Source of the DNA: an uncultured Microbacteriaceae bacterium
Lineage (GTDB): Bacteria; Actinomycetota; Actinomycetes; Actinomycetales; Microbacteriaceae
DNA length: 64,000 nucleotides
Direction: 5' to 3'
Assembly (NCBI GenBank): GCA_947487835.1
Contig: CANKXX010000007.1
Location: 186,001-250,000 of the forward strand
Below, piece after piece: positions 1 through 8,578 of the stretch. A model generated the notes under the pieces. That model was not told where the DNA came from and did no database searches. It saw only the letters and a list, made by a program, of their open reading frames with translations. Position 1 is the stretch's first letter. Each line of letters starts with the position of its first letter. The position numbers were made by a program, and so were the translations under genes.

Positions 1-534
1 TTCGAGCGCGTCGGCACCGCGCCCAACCCCCAGCAGCAGCTGGGCTCCGGCCAGGCGGCGCTGTCGCCCGACGGCTCCTGGACGATCGCCAGCTACGGCC
101 GGCTCGAGGGCATCGACCTCGGCATCGCGTCGGTCCCCGCCGGACCGATCGGTCACCCGGTCTCCATGTACAACGGCCTCGGTGACTCCATCAGCGCCCA
201 GACGGACACCCCGGAGGAGGCCGCCCGCTTCGTGGCCTTCCTCGGCACGGACGCCTGCCAGACGATCATCGGCGAGGAGGGCGTGGTCTTCCCGGCCCGC
301 CCGGCCGGCACGGAGGCGGCGATCGCGGCCTTCAAGGAGAAGCGCGGCGTCGACGTCTCGCCCTTCACCGACCTCGTGGAGAACAACTACACGGTGCTCT
401 TCCCGGTCACCACGCACGGCGCGGAGATCCTCTCGATCCTCAACCCGGTAATGGACGGCCTCTACATCGGCAACGAGGAGGTGTCCACCCTCACGGACGT
501 GGACGCCCGCATCGACGCCCTGATCGCGGAGTAG
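1..534 (+). CDS. Extracellular solute-binding protein of an ABC importer, 3' part only
   Basis: The open frame runs from the first base of the window, so the N-terminus with any signal peptide lies outside; 177 residues are visible. The pattern GSGQAALSPDGSWTI, then a QTDTPEEAARFVAFLGTD stretch and a C-terminal helix, is typical of the last third of carbohydrate-type (family 1) solute-binding proteins, where a ligand-contacting Trp sits in a G-x-W loop. It would bind a sugar or similar solute outside the membrane and hand it to a permease. No permease gene follows, so those genes must lie upstream or elsewhere. The substrate cannot be told from this fragment. Confidence 0.8.
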   Translation, partial: FERVGTAPNPQQQLGSGQAALSPDGSWTIASYGRLEGIDLGIASVPAGPIGHPVSMYNGLGDSISAQTDTPEEAARFVAFLGTDACQTIIGEEGVVFPARPAGTEAAIAAFKEKRGVDVSPFTDLVENNYTVLFPVTTHGAEILSILNPVMDGLYIGNEEVSTLTDVDARIDALIAE

Positions 535-543
535 CGCCCACCC

Positions 544-584
544 GCTCCACCCCTTTCCGCTCCACCCCTTTCCGCTCCACCCTT
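544..584. repeat. 15-bp tandem repeat, 2.7 copies
   Basis: The unit GCTCCACCCCTTTCC begins at 544, 559 and 574, directly after the stop codon of the solute-binding protein gene and before palindrome A1. No function is evident. Confidence 0.75.
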
Positions 585-587
585 GAT

Positions 588-656
588 GCCCCTGCCCAGG
601 CAGGAGGATCCTGCCCAGCTAAGAGCTGGGCACGATCCTTCTGCCTGGGCAGGGGC
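588..656. repeat. Palindromic element, family A (copy A1)
   Basis: Outer arms of 23 bp (588-610 and 634-656) pair with one mismatch and begin GCCCCTGCCCAGGCAG. A second, inner stem TGCCCAGCT/AGCTGGGCA (612-620 and 624-632) lies between them, giving a nested double hairpin. It sits between two convergent genes, where it could also act as a bidirectional terminator. The same design recurs at 8415, 9622, 21413 and 24933. Confidence 0.9.
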
Positions 657-707
657 GAGGTGTTTCCGGGGTGAGGTGTTCCGGGGGCGCGGGCGGCGGC
701 GGGGCGG

Positions 708-1832
708 TCAGCTGAGGCGGACGGCCGCGAGGGCGAGCCCCGCGACGAGCAACCAGCTCAGCAGGCCGACCGCGATCGCACGGCCGCCCGTGCCGAACAG
801 GTCGCGCAGCCGCACGGCGGCGCCCAGGGCGAACAGCGCCATGGCGAGCAGCGCGGTCTGCAGCGCGTCCGCGGCGGCGAGCACGGGTGCCGGGATGTCG
901 AGCAGCGTGCGGGCCAGGATCGCCGCGACGAAGCCCGCCACGAAGAGCGGCACGAGCGGCGGCAGGGACGCGGCGGAGGTCGCGGCCGCGCCGGCATCGC
1001 CCGCCGGGTCCCCGTGGGCCTCGGGACCGGAAGACGCGGCGGCGGAGGACGCCGCGGCGGCCAGGCGGACCCGCTCGCGTCGCCGGGTGACCCCGGCGGC
1101 ACCGGCGACGAGCGGCGCCAGCATCAACACCCGGGTGAGCTTCATGGCGATCGCGACCGTGAGTGCGGCGGACCCGGCGACCTGCGCCGTCGCCACGACC
1201 TGACCGACGTCGTGCACGCCCGCGCCGACCCAGTGCCCGAACTCCTCGGCGGACAGCCCGAGCGGCCCGGACAACAGCGGCAGGACCGCGATGGCCAGCG
1301 TCCCGCAGAGCGTCACGAGCGCGGCGGGCACGGCGGCGTCGGCGGCGCGCGAGCGGGTCGCCGCGCTCATCGCCCCGATCGCGGAGACGCCGCAAATGGA
1401 GAACCCCGCGGCGAGCAGCAGCGGCTGCGAGCCGGGCATCCGGAACAGGCGCGCGAGCAGGTAGGTGCCGGCGAAGGCGAGCAGCACGACGGCGACCACC
1501 AGCAGCACGGCGCGCCAGCCGAGGGCGGCGACGTCGACCAGGCTGAGCTTGAGGCCGAGGAGCACGACGCCGATGCGCATCAGCCGGCGCGACGCGAGCG
1601 CGAGGCCGGCCTTGGGTGCGCCGGCGAGCCACGCCCGCACCTTGGGGATCTGCGCCGCGCCGATCCCGAGCGCGACGGCGGCCGTGAGCAGCGGCACGGC
1701 CGGCAGGGCCGCGGAGACGGCAAGCGCCACGAGCGCGGCCGCGGCGGCGACGGCGATCCCCGGCAGCCACGCGGGGCGGACGCCGCCGGACGGCCGGTCC
1801 GGTCCGGGCGGCCGCGCGCCGGTCAGATCCAC
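708..1832 (-). CDS. YeiH/UPF0324 family membrane protein, putative anion (sulfate) exporter
   Basis: 374 residues with about ten hydrophobic segments. The motifs AAGFSICGVSAIGAMS and VGAGVHDVGQVVATAQ are hallmarks of the YeiH/UPF0324 family, inner-membrane proteins annotated as putative sulfate exporters; the transported ion is inferred from family annotation only. I chose the GTG at 1832, which overlaps the upstream mannosyltransferase stop by 10 bp and suggests translational coupling. A polar insert rich in Ala, Ser and Arg (around residues 240-275) breaks the membrane part. A longer frame reading upstream through the neighbouring gene is only a shadow. Confidence 0.85.
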   Translation of the reverse strand: MDLTGARPPGPDRPSGGVRPAWLPGIAVAAAAALVALAVSAALPAVPLLTAAVALGIGAAQIPKVRAWLAGAPKAGLALASRRLMRIGVVLLGLKLSLVDVAALGWRAVLLVVAVVLLAFAGTYLLARLFRMPGSQPLLLAAGFSICGVSAIGAMSAATRSRAADAAVPAALVTLCGTLAIAVLPLLSGPLGLSAEEFGHWVGAGVHDVGQVVATAQVAGSAALTVAIAMKLTRVLMLAPLVAGAAGVTRRRERVRLAAAASSAAASSGPEAHGDPAGDAGAAATSAASLPPLVPLFVAGFVAAILARTLLDIPAPVLAAADALQTALLAMALFALGAAVRLRDLFGTGGRAIAVGLLSWLLVAGLALAAVRLS

Positions 1833-3424
1833 GAGCGCAGCCAGTTGTGGGCGCTCCAGAACCAGGAGGGGATCTGCATTCCCGTCCAGACCGGGTAGAA
1901 GAACGCGCTGACCGCGAGGATCACGAGCCCGAACGCGCCTACGGCGGCGATCCCCAGCGTCCGCCGCCTCGGCGCCGCGTCCCGGCGACCGAGGACGAGC
2001 CCGATGCAGAACGTCAGGGCGAGGATCAGGTACGGCTCGAACGCGATCGAGTAGAACTGGAAGACCGTGCGGTTCAGGTACAGGAGCCAGGGCAGGTAGC
2101 CGGCGGCGAGGCCGGTGAGCAGCAGGCCCACCTGCCACTCCCGCCACCGCACGAGGCGGTAGACGAGGTACAGCGCCGCGGCGCTCGCGGCCCACCACAG
2201 GATCGGGTTCGCGATGGACGTGATCGCCTCCGTGCAGGCGGAGAAGTCGCAGCCGTTCTCGCCCTGCACGGAGGAGCGGTAGTACATGGCGAAGGGGCGG
2301 ATGAGCAGCAGCCAGGTGAGCGGGTTCGCCTTGTAGCTGTGCTCGGCGTTGACGCCCACGTGGTACGAGTACTGGCTCAGGTGGTAGTGCCACAGGCTCT
2401 GCAGGGGCAGCGGCACCCAGGCCAGCGGCCCCGTCCAGGCGTTGCCCTCGGTCTCCGCGAAGCCGCGGTCCCAGCCGCCCGAGGTGACGAGCCAGCCGGA
2501 GTAGCTCGCGACGTAGACGGCGAGCGCGACCGGCACCAGCAGCACGAACGTCACCGGCGCCTGCTTCAGCACGGCGCCGCTGAACCAGAACGGGACGCCG
2601 AGCCGCCTGCGGGCCACCATGTCGACGACGACGCAGTACACGCCGAACGCCGCGAGGAAGTACAGACCCGACCACTTCACGGCAGCGGTGGCGCCGAAGG
2701 CGAGGCCCGCCGCGAGCAGCCAGGGCCGCCACCAGAGCGCCGGGCCCCACCCGGGATCCACCCCGCGCGCCCGGGCTGCGGCGATCGCGGACGCCAGTCG
2801 CGCGTGATGCCGGCGCCGGTCGAGGAGGACGGCGCCGAAGCCGAGCAGCGCGAAGAACATGACGAACGTGTCGAGGAACGCGACCCTGCTCATCACGATG
2901 GCGTGGCCGTCGACGGCAAGCAGACCGCCCGCCACGACGCCGAGGAGCGGCGAAGCGAACAGGGTGCGGGCCACGAGGGTGAGCACGAGCACGGCGAGGA
3001 TGCCGACGATCGCGGTGCCGATGCGCCAGCCGAAGCTGCTGTCGGCCCCGAAGACCGCGAGGCCGAGCGCGATGATCCACTTGCCGAGCGGCGGATGCAC
3101 GACGAAGGAGGGGTCCCGCTCGAAGATGTCGGTCTCCCCGGCGTTGAAGCGCGCGTCCGCCCTGTCGGGCCAGTCCGCCTCGTAGCCGAGGTTCAGGAGG
3201 GTGTACGCATCCTTGACGTAGAACGTCTCGTCCGTCTGCAGCGTGTGGGGATGACCGAGGTTCCAGAGCCGGAGCACCGCGGCGAGGAGGGTGACGGCGA
3301 TCGGGCCGCCCCACTCCCAGGCCCGCCTGCGCCCCGGCGTGGACAGCATCCGGCCCCACCAGTCGTCGACGCGGGACACCGCGCGCGCGCCCGCCGGGGA
3401 CGCGGGGGCGATGGAGACGGACAC
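1823..3424 (-). CDS. Dolichyl-phosphate-mannose-protein mannosyltransferase (GT39 family)
   Basis: 533 residues, a polytopic membrane glycosyltransferase that moves mannose from polyprenyl-phosphate-mannose to Ser/Thr of exported proteins. The first periplasmic loop carries the conserved Asp-Glu pair (QTDETFYVKDAY, residues 65-66), and HPPLGKW is at 110-116, both typical of bacterial PMT. The C-terminal half contains several further membrane helices and the aromatic segments usual in PMT_4C. The start ATG is divergent from rsmI, 41 bp away, an arrangement common in actinobacteria. It probably forms one transcript with the overlapping YeiH-type gene downstream. Confidence 0.93.
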   Translation of the reverse strand: MSVSIAPASPAGARAVSRVDDWWGRMLSTPGRRRAWEWGGPIAVTLLAAVLRLWNLGHPHTLQTDETFYVKDAYTLLNLGYEADWPDRADARFNAGETDIFERDPSFVVHPPLGKWIIALGLAVFGADSSFGWRIGTAIVGILAVLVLTLVARTLFASPLLGVVAGGLLAVDGHAIVMSRVAFLDTFVMFFALLGFGAVLLDRRRHHARLASAIAAARARGVDPGWGPALWWRPWLLAAGLAFGATAAVKWSGLYFLAAFGVYCVVVDMVARRRLGVPFWFSGAVLKQAPVTFVLLVPVALAVYVASYSGWLVTSGGWDRGFAETEGNAWTGPLAWVPLPLQSLWHYHLSQYSYHVGVNAEHSYKANPLTWLLLIRPFAMYYRSSVQGENGCDFSACTEAITSIANPILWWAASAAALYLVYRLVRWREWQVGLLLTGLAAGYLPWLLYLNRTVFQFYSIAFEPYLILALTFCIGLVLGRRDAAPRRRTLGIAAVGAFGLVILAVSAFFYPVWTGMQIPSWFWSAHNWLRSWI

Positions 3425-3452
3425 CGGGCAATTGTTCCACGGGCCCGGCTGG

Positions 3453-3458
3453 CAGAAT
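3453..3458 (+). promoter_or_regulatory. Leaderless-type -10 box of rsmI
   Basis: CAGAAT lies 7 nt before the ATG at 3466, so transcription would begin at or next to the start codon. Confidence 0.5.
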
Positions 3459-3465
3459 CGGGGGC

Positions 3466-4281
3466 ATGCTCCTCCTTGCGGCCACGCCCATCGGCAACCT
3501 GGGCGACGCGTCCCCGCGACTCGTCGAGGCCCTGCGCACGGCGACGACCGTGGCCGCGGAGGACACCCGCGTCACGATCAAGCTGATGAACGCGCTCGGC
3601 GTGGAGAACCGCCCCCGGCTGCTCTCGCTCAACGATCACAACGAGGGCGCCCGCGCCGCCGAGCTCGTCGCGCTCGCCGCGGAGGAGGACGTGCTCGTGC
3701 TGAGCGACGCGGGCATGCCCGTCGTCTCCGACCCCGGCTTCCACCTCGTCGAGGCGGCGGCCGCCGCGGGCGTGCGGGTGAGCGTCATCCCCGGGCCGTC
3801 CGCCGTGCTCGCCGCGCTTGCGGTGTCCGGCCTGCCCACCGACCGCTTCACCTTCGAGGGGTTCCTGCCGCGCAAGGGCGGCGACCGGACGGCCGCGCTG
3901 CGGGCGCTCGTGCGGGAGCGCCGCACCATGGTCTTCTTCGAGTCGCCCAATCGGCTCGCCGCATCCCTCGCCGATCTCGCCGCGGAGTTCGGGGCGGACC
4001 GCCGCGTCGTGGTCTGCCGCGAGCTCACGAAGATGTACGAGGAGGTGCGGCGGGGCACCGCCGCCGAACTGGCCGCCTGGGCCGCGGAGGGCGTGCGCGG
4101 GGAGATCTGCGTCGTCGTCGAGGGCGCCGCGGCGCTCGCGATCGACCTGGAGACCGGCGTGGAGCAGGTGCTCGAGTTGGTGTCCGACGGCGTGCGGCTG
4201 AAGGATGCGTCGGCGGCGATCGCCGCGGAGACGGGCCTCGGCCGCCGGGACCTCTACGAGTCGGCCCTCCGCCGCCGCTAG
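3466..4281 (+). CDS. rsmI: 16S rRNA (cytidine1402-2'-O)-methyltransferase
   Basis: 271 residues, the usual length for RsmI, which methylates the 2'-O of C1402 in the decoding centre using SAM. The tetrapyrrole-methylase fold is marked by [10 protein letters not shown] at 8-17, [12 protein letters not shown] at 80-91, [12 protein letters not shown] at 108-119 and [12 protein letters not shown] at 130-141. There is no Shine-Dalgarno sequence; the ATG follows a -10-like hexamer directly. The gene is divergent from the protein mannosyltransferase gene. A family C palindrome follows the stop codon and may end transcription. Confidence 0.96.
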   Translation: MLLLAATPIGNLGDASPRLVEALRTATTVAAEDTRVTIKLMNALGVENRPRLLSLNDHNEGARAAELVALAAEEDVLVLSDAGMPVVSDPGFHLVEAAAAAGVRVSVIPGPSAVLAALAVSGLPTDRFTFEGFLPRKGGDRTAALRALVRERRTMVFFESPNRLAASLADLAAEFGADRRVVVCRELTKMYEEVRRGTAAELAAWAAEGVRGEICVVVEGAAALAIDLETGVEQVLELVSDGVRLKDASAAIAAETGLGRRDLYESALRRR

Positions 4282-4298
4282 CCGCGCAGCTCGCATAC

Positions 4299-4356
4299 GG
4301 TCCCTGAGCCCGTCGGAGGGACGATCGGTACCGTCCCTTCGACGAGCTCAGGAACC
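4299..4356. repeat. Inverted pair of family C repeats
   Basis: GGTCCCTGAGCCCGTCGGAG is followed by GGGACG and then by a near-mirror copy on the other strand (CGTCCCTTCGACGAGCTCAG then GAACC). It lies in the gap between rsmI and prpD. Family C recurs at 29693, 39280-39386, 42882-43035 and 63584-63650. Confidence 0.85.
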
Positions 4357-4413
4357 GAGCGGTCGGCCGATGTACGACAGAGTGGGGCACCTCAGCGGGG
4401 TTTCCCTGGCGCA

Positions 4414-4419
4414 TACGCT
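4414..4419 (+). promoter_or_regulatory. Leaderless-type -10 box of prpD
   Basis: TACGCT lies 7 nt before the ATG at 4427 and is the likely promoter of the methylcitrate operon. Confidence 0.5.
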
Positions 4420-4426
4420 GGGGGGC

Positions 4427-5962
4427 ATGCAGCTTCACCCGGTGACCGTGCACCCCAGCTCCGACGCCCTGGCCCGCGAGGACCAGCTGGCCTGGAAGAT
4501 CGCGAGCGTCGCGACCGACCCCGTCGAGGTCGAGGACGCGGTGACCGACATGGTGATCAACCGGGTCATCGACAACGCCGCGGTGGCCGCCGCCTCCCTC
4601 TTGCGCGACCCCGTCGCGGCCGCGCGGGCGCAGGCGCTCGCGCATCCCGTGTCACGGGGAGGCGCGGGCGCGACGGTGTTCGGCGAGTCTCCGGAGACCC
4701 GGGCTAGCGTCGAGTGGGCGGCCTGGGCGAACGGCGTAGCCGTGCGCGAGCTCGACTTCCACGACACCTTCCTCGCCGCCGAGTACTCGCATCCCGGGGA
4801 CAACATCCCCGCGCTGATCGCCGTCGCGCAGCACGCGGGGCAGAAGCGCGGGCTCACCGGGCGCGACCTCGTGCGCGGCATCGCGACCGGCTACGAGATC
4901 CAGGTCGACCTGGTGAAGGCCATCAGCCTGCACAGGCACAAGATCGACCACGTCGCGCACCTCGGGCCCGCCGCCGCCGCGGGCATCGGCACCCTCCTCG
5001 GTCTCGACACCGGCACCGTGTTCCAGGCGGTCGGTCAGGCGCTGCACACGACGACCGCGACCAGGCAGTCCCGCAAGGGCGAGATCTCGAGCTGGAAGGC
5101 GTACGCGCCGGCCTTCGCGGGCAAGATGGCCGTCGAGGCGGTGGACCGGGCGATGCGCGGGCAGACGAGCCCCACCCCGATCTACGAGGGCGAGGACGGC
5201 GTGATCGCCTGGCTGCTTGACGGGCCCGGCGCGGCGTACTCGGTGCCCCTGCCGGCGCCGGGGGAGGCGAAGCGCGGCATCCTCGACACCTACACGAAGG
5301 AGCACTCGGCCGAGTACCAGGCGCAGGCCTGGATCGACCTCGCCCGGCGGCTGCACGCCGCTCACCCCGAGCTCGCCGACGCGGACCGGGTCGAGTCCGT
5401 GCTCATCTCCACGTCGCACCACACCCACACGGTGATCGGCTCCGGCGCGAACGACCCGCAGAAGTACGACCCGCGCGCGTCCCGCGAGACGCTCGACCAC
5501 TCCATCCCGTACATCTTCACCGTCGCCCTGCAGGACGGTGCGTGGCACCACGCCGACTCGTACGCGCCCGAGCGCGCGGCCCGACCGGACACGGTGGCGC
5601 TGTGGCGCAGGACCACGACCGAGGAGGACCCGGAGTGGACGCGGCGGTACCACTCGCTCGACCCCGCGGAGAAGGCGTTCGGCGGCCGCGTGACGATCAC
5701 GCTCACCGACGGCACGCGCATCGTCGACGAGATCGCGGTGGCGGACGCGCATCCGCTCGGCGCCCGGCCGTTCGCCCGCGAGCAGTACGTGCGCAAGTTC
5801 CGCACCCTCGCCGAGGGCGTGCTGGAGCCGACCGAGATCGACCGCTTCCTCGCCGCGGCCGAGCGGCTGCCCGACCTCTCCGCCGGGGAGTTCTCGGCGC
5901 TCACCATCACCGCCCGGCCGGGCCTCCTCGACCCGGTCGCCGTCCCGAAGGGCCTGTTCTGA
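4427..5962 (+). CDS. prpD: 2-methylcitrate dehydratase (MmgE/PrpD family)
   Basis: 511 residues, within the usual PrpD range. It dehydrates 2-methylcitrate to 2-methylaconitate in propionate breakdown. [18 protein letters not shown] (about residues 110-127) and [10 protein letters not shown] (about 216-225) are family-typical active-site blocks, and [11 protein letters not shown] matches the helical MmgE/PrpD domain. I placed the start at the ATG in GGCATGCAGCTT rather than the earlier in-frame codons because the -10-like TACGCT lies just before it. The stop overlaps the prpB start (TGATG), so prpD and prpB are translationally coupled. The prpD-prpB-prpC order supports the assignment over a generic MmgE. 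Confidence 0.94.
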   Translation: MQLHPVTVHPSSDALAREDQLAWKIASVATDPVEVEDAVTDMVINRVIDNAAVAAASLLRDPVAAARAQALAHPVSRGGAGATVFGESPETRASVEWAAWANGVAVRELDFHDTFLAAEYSHPGDNIPALIAVAQHAGQKRGLTGRDLVRGIATGYEIQVDLVKAISLHRHKIDHVAHLGPAAAAGIGTLLGLDTGTVFQAVGQALHTTTATRQSRKGEISSWKAYAPAFAGKMAVEAVDRAMRGQTSPTPIYEGEDGVIAWLLDGPGAAYSVPLPAPGEAKRGILDTYTKEHSAEYQAQAWIDLARRLHAAHPELADADRVESVLISTSHHTHTVIGSGANDPQKYDPRASRETLDHSIPYIFTVALQDGAWHHADSYAPERAARPDTVALWRRTTTEEDPEWTRRYHSLDPAEKAFGGRVTITLTDGTRIVDEIAVADAHPLGARPFAREQYVRKFRTLAEGVLEPTEIDRFLAAAERLPDLSAGEFSALTITARPGLLDPVAVPKGLF

Positions 5963-6867
5963 TGCTGCACACCACCGTGACCGCCGCCGACAAGCGCCGG
6001 ACCCTCCGCGACGGCCTCGCCAGCGGGCAGCTGCTGCGCTTCCCGGGGGCCTTCAACCCGCTGTCCGCACGGCTGATCCAGGAGAAGGGGATGGACGGGG
6101 TCTACATCTCGGGCGCCGTGCTCTCCGCGGACATGGGGCTGCCCGACATCGGGCTCACGACGATCAGCGAGGTCGCCGACCGGTCGCGGCAGATCTCCCG
6201 CATGACGGACCTCCCGGCCATCGTCGACGCGGACACGGGGTTCGGCGAGCCGATGAACGTCGCGCGGAGCGTGCAGCTGCTCGAGGACGCGGGGCTGGCG
6301 GGCCTGCACATCGAGGACCAGGTCAACCCCAAGCGCTGCGGCCACCTCGACGGCAAGCAGGTCGTGGACGAGGACACGGCGCTCAAGCGGGTGCGCGCGG
6401 CGGTGGATGCGCGGCGCGACCCGAACTTCCTCGTCATGGCCCGCACGGACATCCGCGCCGTCGAGGGGCTGTCCGCCGCCCTCGACCGGGCGAAGGCACT
6501 CGTCGACGCCGGGGCGGACGCGATCTTCCCGGAGGCCATGGCCGACCTCGGCGAGTTCGAGGCGATGCGGGCCGCCGTGGACGTGCCGCTGCTGGCCAAC
6601 ATGACGGAGTTCGGCAAGAGCGACCTGTTCACCTTCGCGCAGCTCGCCGACGTGGGCATGAACATCGTGATCTATCCGGTGTCTTTGCTGCGGATGGCGA
6701 TGGGCGCGGCCGAGCGGGCCCTCGACGTGCTCAACGAGCACGGGTCGCTGAAGCCGGTCGTGCCGCAGATGCAGACCCGGGCGCGGCTGTACGAGCTGCT
6801 CGACTACGAGGCGTACAACCGCTTCGATTCCTCGGTGTTCAACTTCAGCCTCGACGGGCACCGCTAG
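5962..6867 (+). CDS. prpB: Methylisocitrate lyase
   Basis: 301 residues, standard for PrpB, which cleaves 2-methylisocitrate to pyruvate and succinate. The ICL/PEP-mutase superfamily signature KRCGH is at residues 124-128 with the catalytic Cys126, and the Mg-binding block DADTGFG precedes it. LFPGAFNP-like (LRFPGAFNPLSARLI) and YISGAVLSA near the N-terminus are also typical. The ATG overlaps the prpD stop. The carboxy end YEAYNRFDSSVFNF matches the C-terminal swapping helix of the family. Confidence 0.96.
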   Translation: MLHTTVTAADKRRTLRDGLASGQLLRFPGAFNPLSARLIQEKGMDGVYISGAVLSADMGLPDIGLTTISEVADRSRQISRMTDLPAIVDADTGFGEPMNVARSVQLLEDAGLAGLHIEDQVNPKRCGHLDGKQVVDEDTALKRVRAAVDARRDPNFLVMARTDIRAVEGLSAALDRAKALVDAGADAIFPEAMADLGEFEAMRAAVDVPLLANMTEFGKSDLFTFAQLADVGMNIVIYPVSLLRMAMGAAERALDVLNEHGSLKPVVPQMQTRARLYELLDYEAYNRFDSSVFNFSLDGHR

Positions 6868-6872
6868 GCCGC

Positions 6873-6878
6873 TACGCT
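6873..6878 (+). promoter_or_regulatory. Candidate -10 box upstream of prpC
   Basis: TACGCT lies 44 bp before the prpC ATG, followed by a small hairpin CCGCC-TCT-CGGCG-like segment and a strong AAAGGAG (6906-6912). This suggests prpC also has its own promoter besides read-through from prpB. Confidence 0.35.
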
Positions 6879-6916
6879 GCTCCTGCCGCCTCTCGCGGCG
6901 TGTGCAAAGGAGCCTC

Positions 6917-8023
6917 ATGACCGACATCCACAAGGGCCTCGCCGGCGTCGTGGTCGACGAGACGACGATCTCGAAGGTGAACCCGGAGACGAACTCCCTG
7001 CTCTACCGGGGCTATCCCGTGCAGGAGCTCGCCGCCGAGTGCTCGTTCGAGCAGGTGGCCTACCTGCTGTGGCACGGCGAGCTGCCCACGGACGAGCAGC
7101 TGGAGCACTTCGAGGCGGAGGAGCGCTCGCAGCGGGCGCTCGCCGACAATGTGCGCGCGGTGGTGGACGGGCTGCCGACGTCCGCGCATCCGATGGACGT
7201 GCTGCGGACCGCCGTCAGCGTGATCGGCGCGAACGACGAGGACCTCGACGACGCGTCCCCGGAGGCGAACCTCGAGCGGGCCGTGCGGCTGCTCGCCCAG
7301 GTGCCGGCGATCGTCGCGTACGACCAGCGGCGGCGGCGCGGACAGGATCCGGTCGAGCCGCGCGAGGACCTGACCTACGCGCAGAACTTCCTCTTCATGA
7401 CGTTCGGCGAGGTGCCCGCCCCGGTCGTCGTCCGCGCGTTCGAGGTGTCGATGGTGCTCTACGCGGAGCACTCGTTCAACGCGTCGACGTTCACCGCGCG
7501 GGTCATCACGTCGACGCTCGCCGACCTGTACTCCGCCGTGACGGGCGCGATCGGCGCGCTGAAGGGCCCGCTGCACGGCGGCGCGAACGAGGCCGTGATG
7601 CACGTGTTCGACGAGATCGGCACCGCCGACCGCGTGGAAGCCTGGCTCGACGAGGCCCTGGCGAGCAAGCGCAAGATCATGGGCTTCGGGCACCGCGTGT
7701 ACAAGAACGGCGACTCCCGGGTGCCGACGATGCGCGCCGCGCTGCAGACGCTCGTCGAGGAATACGACGCCGGCGACATGCTCGCCCTCTACGAGGCGCT
7801 CGAGGCGGCGATGGGGGAGCGGAAGAACATCAAGCCGAACCTCGACTTCCCGTCCGGGCCCGCCTACGCGCTGATGGGGTTCGACACGCTCACGTTCACG
7901 CCGCTCTTCGTGGCGTCCCGCGTCGTCGGCTGGACCGCCCACATCATGGAGCAGCTCGCGTCGAACGCCCTCATCCGCCCGCTCTCGAAGTACACGGGCC
8001 CGGCGGAGCGCCACCTGTCGTAG
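6917..8023 (+). CDS. prpC: 2-methylcitrate synthase (citrate synthase family)
   Basis: 368 residues, the short type II length of methylcitrate synthases. It condenses propionyl-CoA with oxaloacetate. The N-terminal YRGYPVQELA, the catalytic His blocks GPLHGGANEAVM and GFGHRVYKNGDSR, and the C-terminal RPLSKYTGP are diagnostic of the citrate synthase fold; the operon context with prpD and prpB picks methylcitrate synthase. The ATG at 6917 is preceded by AAAGGAG at ideal spacing; the in-frame GTG five codons earlier lies inside that site and is unlikely. Low-complexity G-rich sequence starts right after the stop. Confidence 0.95.
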   Translation: MTDIHKGLAGVVVDETTISKVNPETNSLLYRGYPVQELAAECSFEQVAYLLWHGELPTDEQLEHFEAEERSQRALADNVRAVVDGLPTSAHPMDVLRTAVSVIGANDEDLDDASPEANLERAVRLLAQVPAIVAYDQRRRRGQDPVEPREDLTYAQNFLFMTFGEVPAPVVVRAFEVSMVLYAEHSFNASTFTARVITSTLADLYSAVTGAIGALKGPLHGGANEAVMHVFDEIGTADRVEAWLDEALASKRKIMGFGHRVYKNGDSRVPTMRAALQTLVEEYDAGDMLALYEALEAAMGERKNIKPNLDFPSGPAYALMGFDTLTFTPLFVASRVVGWTAHIMEQLASNALIRPLSKYTGPAERHLS

Positions 8024-8027
8024 GTGC

Positions 8028-8204
8028 CCCGGGGTGCGGGGTGCGGGGTGCGGTGCCGGGGTGCGGTGCGCGGGGTGCGGTGCAGGGGTCCGAGTCGCGG
8101 GGTGCGGTGCGGTGCGCGGTCCGGTGCAGGGGTCCGAGTCGCGGGGTGCGGTGCGGTTCGAGGGTCCGAGTCGCGGGGTGCGGTGCGGTCCGCGGTTTCC
8201 CTCC
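8028..8204. repeat. Low-complexity GGGGTGC/GGTGCGG tract
   Basis: The 180 bp after prpC consist of irregular GCGGGGTGCGGTG repeats. A longer module beginning GGGTCCGAGTCGCGGGGTGC occurs three times (starts 8086, 8130 and 8162). Read on the minus strand, the sense of the adjacent cassette gene, the tract is ACCCCGC-rich, as is the tract beyond cassette B at 45512-45655. The short reading frames inside it are not genes. Confidence 0.85.
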
Positions 8205-8210
8205 CGTCCC

Positions 8211-8415
8211 TGCCCAGGCAGAGGGCTCTGCCCCAGTTAGCCCGCTGTCCTTGCCCAGGCAGAGGACTCCGCCCCAGTTAGCCCGCTGTCCTTGCCCAGG
8301 CAGAGGACTCTGCCCCAGTTAGCCCGGTGTTCCTGCCCAGGCAGAGGACTCCGCCCCAGTTGGCCCGCTGTCCTTGCCTAGGCAGAGGACTCCGCCGCGG
8401 TTAGCCCGCTGTCCC
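8211..8415. repeat. Tandem array of five 41-bp units (family A half-sites)
   Basis: Units start at 8211, 8252, 8293, 8334 and 8375 with an exact 41-bp period, and a sixth unit at 8416 becomes the left arm of the full hairpin A2. Each unit opens with TGCCCAGGCAGAGG, itself a small palindrome (TGCC-CA-GGCA), then a conserved CCCCAGTTAGCCCGCTGTCC stretch. Units differ by only a few bases, so there are no unique spacers and this is not CRISPR. A 41-bp period is close to four helical turns, which would place all half-sites on one DNA face. Confidence 0.92.
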
Positions 8416-8475
8416 TGCCCAGGCAGAGGCATCCTGCCCAGGTTCACCCTGGGCACGCGGCCTCTGCCTGGGCAG
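8415..8475. repeat. Palindromic element, family A (copy A2, closes the 41-bp array)
   Basis: Outer arms CTGCCCAGGCAGAGGC (8415-8430) and GCCTCTGCCTGGGCAG (8460-8475) are perfect complements. The inner stem TGCCCAGG/CCTGGGCA (8435-8442 and 8448-8455) has a 5-nt loop. Purine-rich GGCAGAG repeats follow to about 8530. It lies 103 bp beyond the stop codon of the minus-strand cassette A gene. Confidence 0.92.
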
Positions 8476-8578
8476 AGGCAGAGGTAGAAGCAGGGGCAGA
8501 GGGGCAGAGGCAGAGGCAGGAGCAGAGGCAGTGGGGGCGGCGGGGAGGAGCGGCCGACTGAGCGGATGAGGCGGCGAG

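Noticed and set aside
708-3632. One 974-residue minus-strand protein
   Set aside because: Its first two thirds are an out-of-frame shadow of the mannosyltransferase gene (Arg/Pro/Ala-rich, no domains); only the YeiH part from 1832 is real.
8024-8322. Small plus-strand frames after prpC (68-85 residues)
   Set aside because: They translate simple GCGGGGTGC repeats and the array; no start signals.
8211-8475. CRISPR-like regular array
   Set aside because: The whole 41-bp unit is conserved, there are no unique spacers, and no cas genes are nearby.
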